Assembly: GCF_014083865.1 (NCBI RefSeq)
Contig: NZ_JACEFA010000006.1
Location: 1-64,000, forward strand
DNA from: Paraliobacillus salinarum
GTDB lineage: Bacteria; Bacillota; Bacilli; Bacillales; Amphibacillaceae
DNA length: 64,000 nt
Direction of reading: 5' to 3'
The notes beneath the pieces were generated by a model. That model made no database searches. It saw only the letters and a program-made list of their open reading frames with translations, and was not told the origin of the DNA. A program made the position numbers and the translations under genes. Below, piece by piece: positions 61,957 through 64,000 of the stretch (positions are counted from its first letter, which is position 1; each line of letters begins with the position of its first letter).

Positions 61957-62059
61957 TTATTTTATGGTTGAGAAGGTATATAATGTAGTTAAGTTAAAGG
62001 ATAAGTGTTGAACATTTGTGCTTGAAACATAGATGTTATTATTTGAGGAGGTAAAGGAA

Positions 62060-64000
62060 ATGAAAGTAGCAGAAGAAGTTACAAAAAATAATCCTTGGGA
62101 TGGCTTCCGTGAAGGTAAATGGCAGAAGGAAATCGATGTTCGTGATTTTATTTTAAAGAATTTCACATTATATGAGGGAAATGAAGAATTTTTAGCAGGT
62201 CCAACCGATGCAACAAAAGCATTATGGGATCAAGTAATGGACCTTACAAAAAAAGAACGTGAAAATGGTGGCGTGTATGATTTAGATACAAAAATCGTTT
62301 CTACGATTACATCACATGGCGCAGGATACTTGAACAAAGAGCAAGAAAAAGTAGTAGGAGTTCAAACGGATGTACCATTCAAACGTTCATTGCAACCATT
62401 TGGTGGTATTCGTATGGCAGTGGCTGCTGCAGAATCTTATGGCTATAAAATTGATGAAGAAGTAGTAAAAACATTTACAGATTATCGTAAGACACATAAC
62501 CAAGGTGTATTTGATGCATACACACCAGAAATTAGAGCAGCGCGTAAAGCGGGTGTTGTAACAGGATTGCCTGATGCATATGGTCGTGGACGTATCATTG
62601 GTGATTATCGTCGTGTAGCACTATATGGTGTAGATCACTTAATTGCAGAGAAGAAAAAGGATCTTGACTTAATTGGTAACGGAACAATGATCGATGATGT
62701 TATTCGTGACCGTGAAGAAACATCAGAACAAATTCGTGCATTACAAGAATTAAAACAACTTGGTGCAACATACGGTTTTGACATTTCTAAACCTGCAACA
62801 ACTGCACAAGAAGCATTCCAATGGTTGTATCTTGGGTATTTAGCAGCAATTAAAGAACAAAATGGTGCTGCAATGAGTCTTGGTCGCGTATCTACTTTCT
62901 TAGATATTTATATAGAAAGAGATCTTGAAAATGGTGTAATGACTGAAGAAGAAGCACAAGAATTAGTAGATCACTTTGTAATGAAACTACGTCTTGTGAA
63001 GTTTGCAAGAACACCTGATTATAATGAACTATTCAGTGGAGATCCAACTTGGGTAACAGAATCATTAGCAGGTATCGCTGAAGATGGTCGCCCGTTAGTT
63101 ACGAAGAGTTCTTATCGTTTCTTGCACACATTAGATAACTTAGGTCCAGCTCCAGAGCCAAACCTAACAGTTTTATGGTCTACAAAGTTACCAGATAACT
63201 ATAAAAAATATTGTGCTAACATGTCGATCAAATCAAGCTCTATTCAATATGAAAATGACGATTTGATGCGAGAACATTATGGCGATGATTACGGTATTGC
63301 ATGTTGTGTATCAGCAATGCGTATTGGTAAACAAATGCAGTTCTTTGGTGCACGTGCAAACCTTGCGAAAGCATTACTTTATGCAATAAACGGTGGGGTA
63401 GATGAGAAATTAAAAATGCAAGTAGCTCCAAACTATGCACCAATTACTTCTGAATATCTAGATTATGATGAAGTAATGAAGAAATATGATACGATCTTAG
63501 ATTGGTTATCAGGACTATATGTAAATGCATTAAACATCATTCACTATATGCACGATAGATACAGCTATGAAAGAATTGAAATGGCATTACATGATCGTGA
63601 AGTGTTACGTACAATGGCATGTGGAATTGCAGGACTTTCCGTTGTTGCGGATTCATTAAGTGCAATTAAATATGCAAAAGTAAGAACAATTCGTGATGAA
63701 GATGGCCTTGTTGTTGACTACGAAATTGAAGGAGACTTCCCTAAATACGGTAACAACGATGATCGTGTAGACGATATTGCGGCTGATCTTGTAAAAACAT
63801 TTATGAATAAAATTAAAAAGCATCATACGTACCGTAATTCCGTTCATACACAATCTATTCTTACCATTACTTCTAACGTTGTATACGGTAAGAAAACTGG
63901 TAACACACCAGATGGACGTAAAGCAGGCGAACCATTTGCACCAGGTGCGAACCCATTACACGGCCGTGACAAAAATGGTTCATTAGCTTCATTGAGTTCA
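62060..64000 (+). CDS. pflB: Formate C-acetyltransferase (pyruvate formate-lyase), 3' end beyond the window
   Basis: The 647 visible codons encode pyruvate formate-lyase, which splits pyruvate with CoA into acetyl-CoA and formate under anaerobic conditions. The start [34 protein letters not shown] near 110, and the active-site pair Cys415-Cys416 in [10 protein letters not shown] are visible. The glycyl-radical site near the C-terminus lies outside the window. The frame has no stop up to the right edge. GAGGAGG precedes the ATG. The activating enzyme is expected downstream. Acetyl-CoA from this enzyme feeds AdhE. Confidence 0.95.
   Translation, partial: MKVAEEVTKNNPWDGFREGKWQKEIDVRDFILKNFTLYEGNEEFLAGPTDATKALWDQVMDLTKKERENGGVYDLDTKIVSTITSHGAGYLNKEQEKVVGVQTDVPFKRSLQPFGGIRMAVAAAESYGYKIDEEVVKTFTDYRKTHNQGVFDAYTPEIRAARKAGVVTGLPDAYGRGRIIGDYRRVALYGVDHLIAEKKKDLDLIGNGTMIDDVIRDREETSEQIRALQELKQLGATYGFDISKPATTAQEAFQWLYLGYLAAIKEQNGAAMSLGRVSTFLDIYIERDLENGVMTEEEAQELVDHFVMKLRLVKFARTPDYNELFSGDPTWVTESLAGIAEDGRPLVTKSSYRFLHTLDNLGPAPEPNLTVLWSTKLPDNYKKYCANMSIKSSSIQYENDDLMREHYGDDYGIACCVSAMRIGKQMQFFGARANLAKALLYAINGGVDEKLKMQVAPNYAPITSEYLDYDEVMKKYDTILDWLSGLYVNALNIIHYMHDRYSYERIEMALHDREVLRTMACGIAGLSVVADSLSAIKYAKVRTIRDEDGLVVDYEIEGDFPKYGNNDDRVDDIAADLVKTFMNKIKKHHTYRNSVHTQSILTITSNVVYGKKTGNTPDGRKAGEPFAPGANPLHGRDKNGSLASLSS

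Larger units (their letters stand above)
61661..62059 (+). promoter_or_regulatory. Long pflB promoter region with four CTGTTATA/TATAACAG motifs
   Basis: No gene is seen in these 399 bases. CTGTTATA occurs at 61731 and 61782 and its inverse TATAACAG at 61759 and 61925. A Rex-like and an Fnr-like site lie further along and are listed separately. The -10 is TATAAT at 61979-61984, about 75 bases before the pflB start. The repeated octamer may be the site of a further regulator. Confidence 0.55.

Overview
The window looks like chromosomal DNA of a low-GC, moderately halophilic, probably spore-forming and facultatively anaerobic member of the Bacillaceae. It has an ectoine operon, a C30 carotenoid operon of the kind known from Halobacillus, Planococcus and pigmented Bacillus, AdhE and pyruvate formate-lyase for mixed-acid fermentation, and many Bacillus-type small genes. 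Gracilibacillus or a close relative is my guess, from gene content only. I saw no rRNA, tRNA, CRISPR array, prophage or plasmid origin.

Left part (1-19.2 kb). An IS4-type transposase gene sits beside a truncated copy of a structured repeat. Then come a soluble PAS chemoreceptor, a Crp/Fnr-type regulator, a heavy-metal P-type ATPase with an unusual CPG motif and a separate metallochaperone. All three genes of this last group carry a TTGAY-N4-RTCAA-like palindrome about 41 bp upstream of the predicted start of transcription. A 31-codon holin-like toxin with a convergent antisense RNA (type I toxin-antitoxin) follows, then a hemerythrin-like protein, a TetR/ABC exporter operon, azoreductase, an acetyltransferase, a secreted hydrolase, QueC, two small membrane proteins, an HD hydrolase and an ECF sigma/anti-sigma pair. 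An IS3 element with a 3-bp target duplication lies downstream of that pair, and a second copy of the structured repeat is inserted inside it.

Middle part (19.2-43 kb). Peptidase T and a MerR-type, cobalamin-binding regulator of the CarH/LitR class lie divergent from an eight-gene carotenoid operon: three CrtN/CrtP-type flavoenzymes, CrtM, a CruF-like protein, an acyltransferase, a glycosyltransferase and type 2 IPP isomerase. The intergenic region holds three 7-bp direct repeats with exact 11-bp spacing over the putative promoter. Then come ilvD, a DadA-like oxidase, an ArsR/permease/thioredoxin-like operon, a PLP aminotransferase, ectABC (ectA has no ATG, GTG or TTG at the expected start), a YfhD-like small protein, 3-methyladenine glycosylase and catalase with a PerR-like box.

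Right part (43-64 kb). A compact group of unrecognised small and mid-size genes (43.5-46.4 kb) may encode spore-surface proteins. It is followed by a lysozyme-like protein, two nucleoside hydrolases, adhE with a perfect Rex operator, an iron alcohol dehydrogenase, a TetR/MFS drug efflux pair, an AraC-regulated oxidoreductase/ThuA/isomerase sugar operon, and pflB running off the right edge with Rex-like and Fnr-like sites in a long promoter region.

Common threads are oxygen and redox sensing (Crp/Fnr, Rex, PerR), osmotic stress (ectoine) and light and oxidative protection (carotenoids, catalase). Operator and promoter assignments are read by eye.
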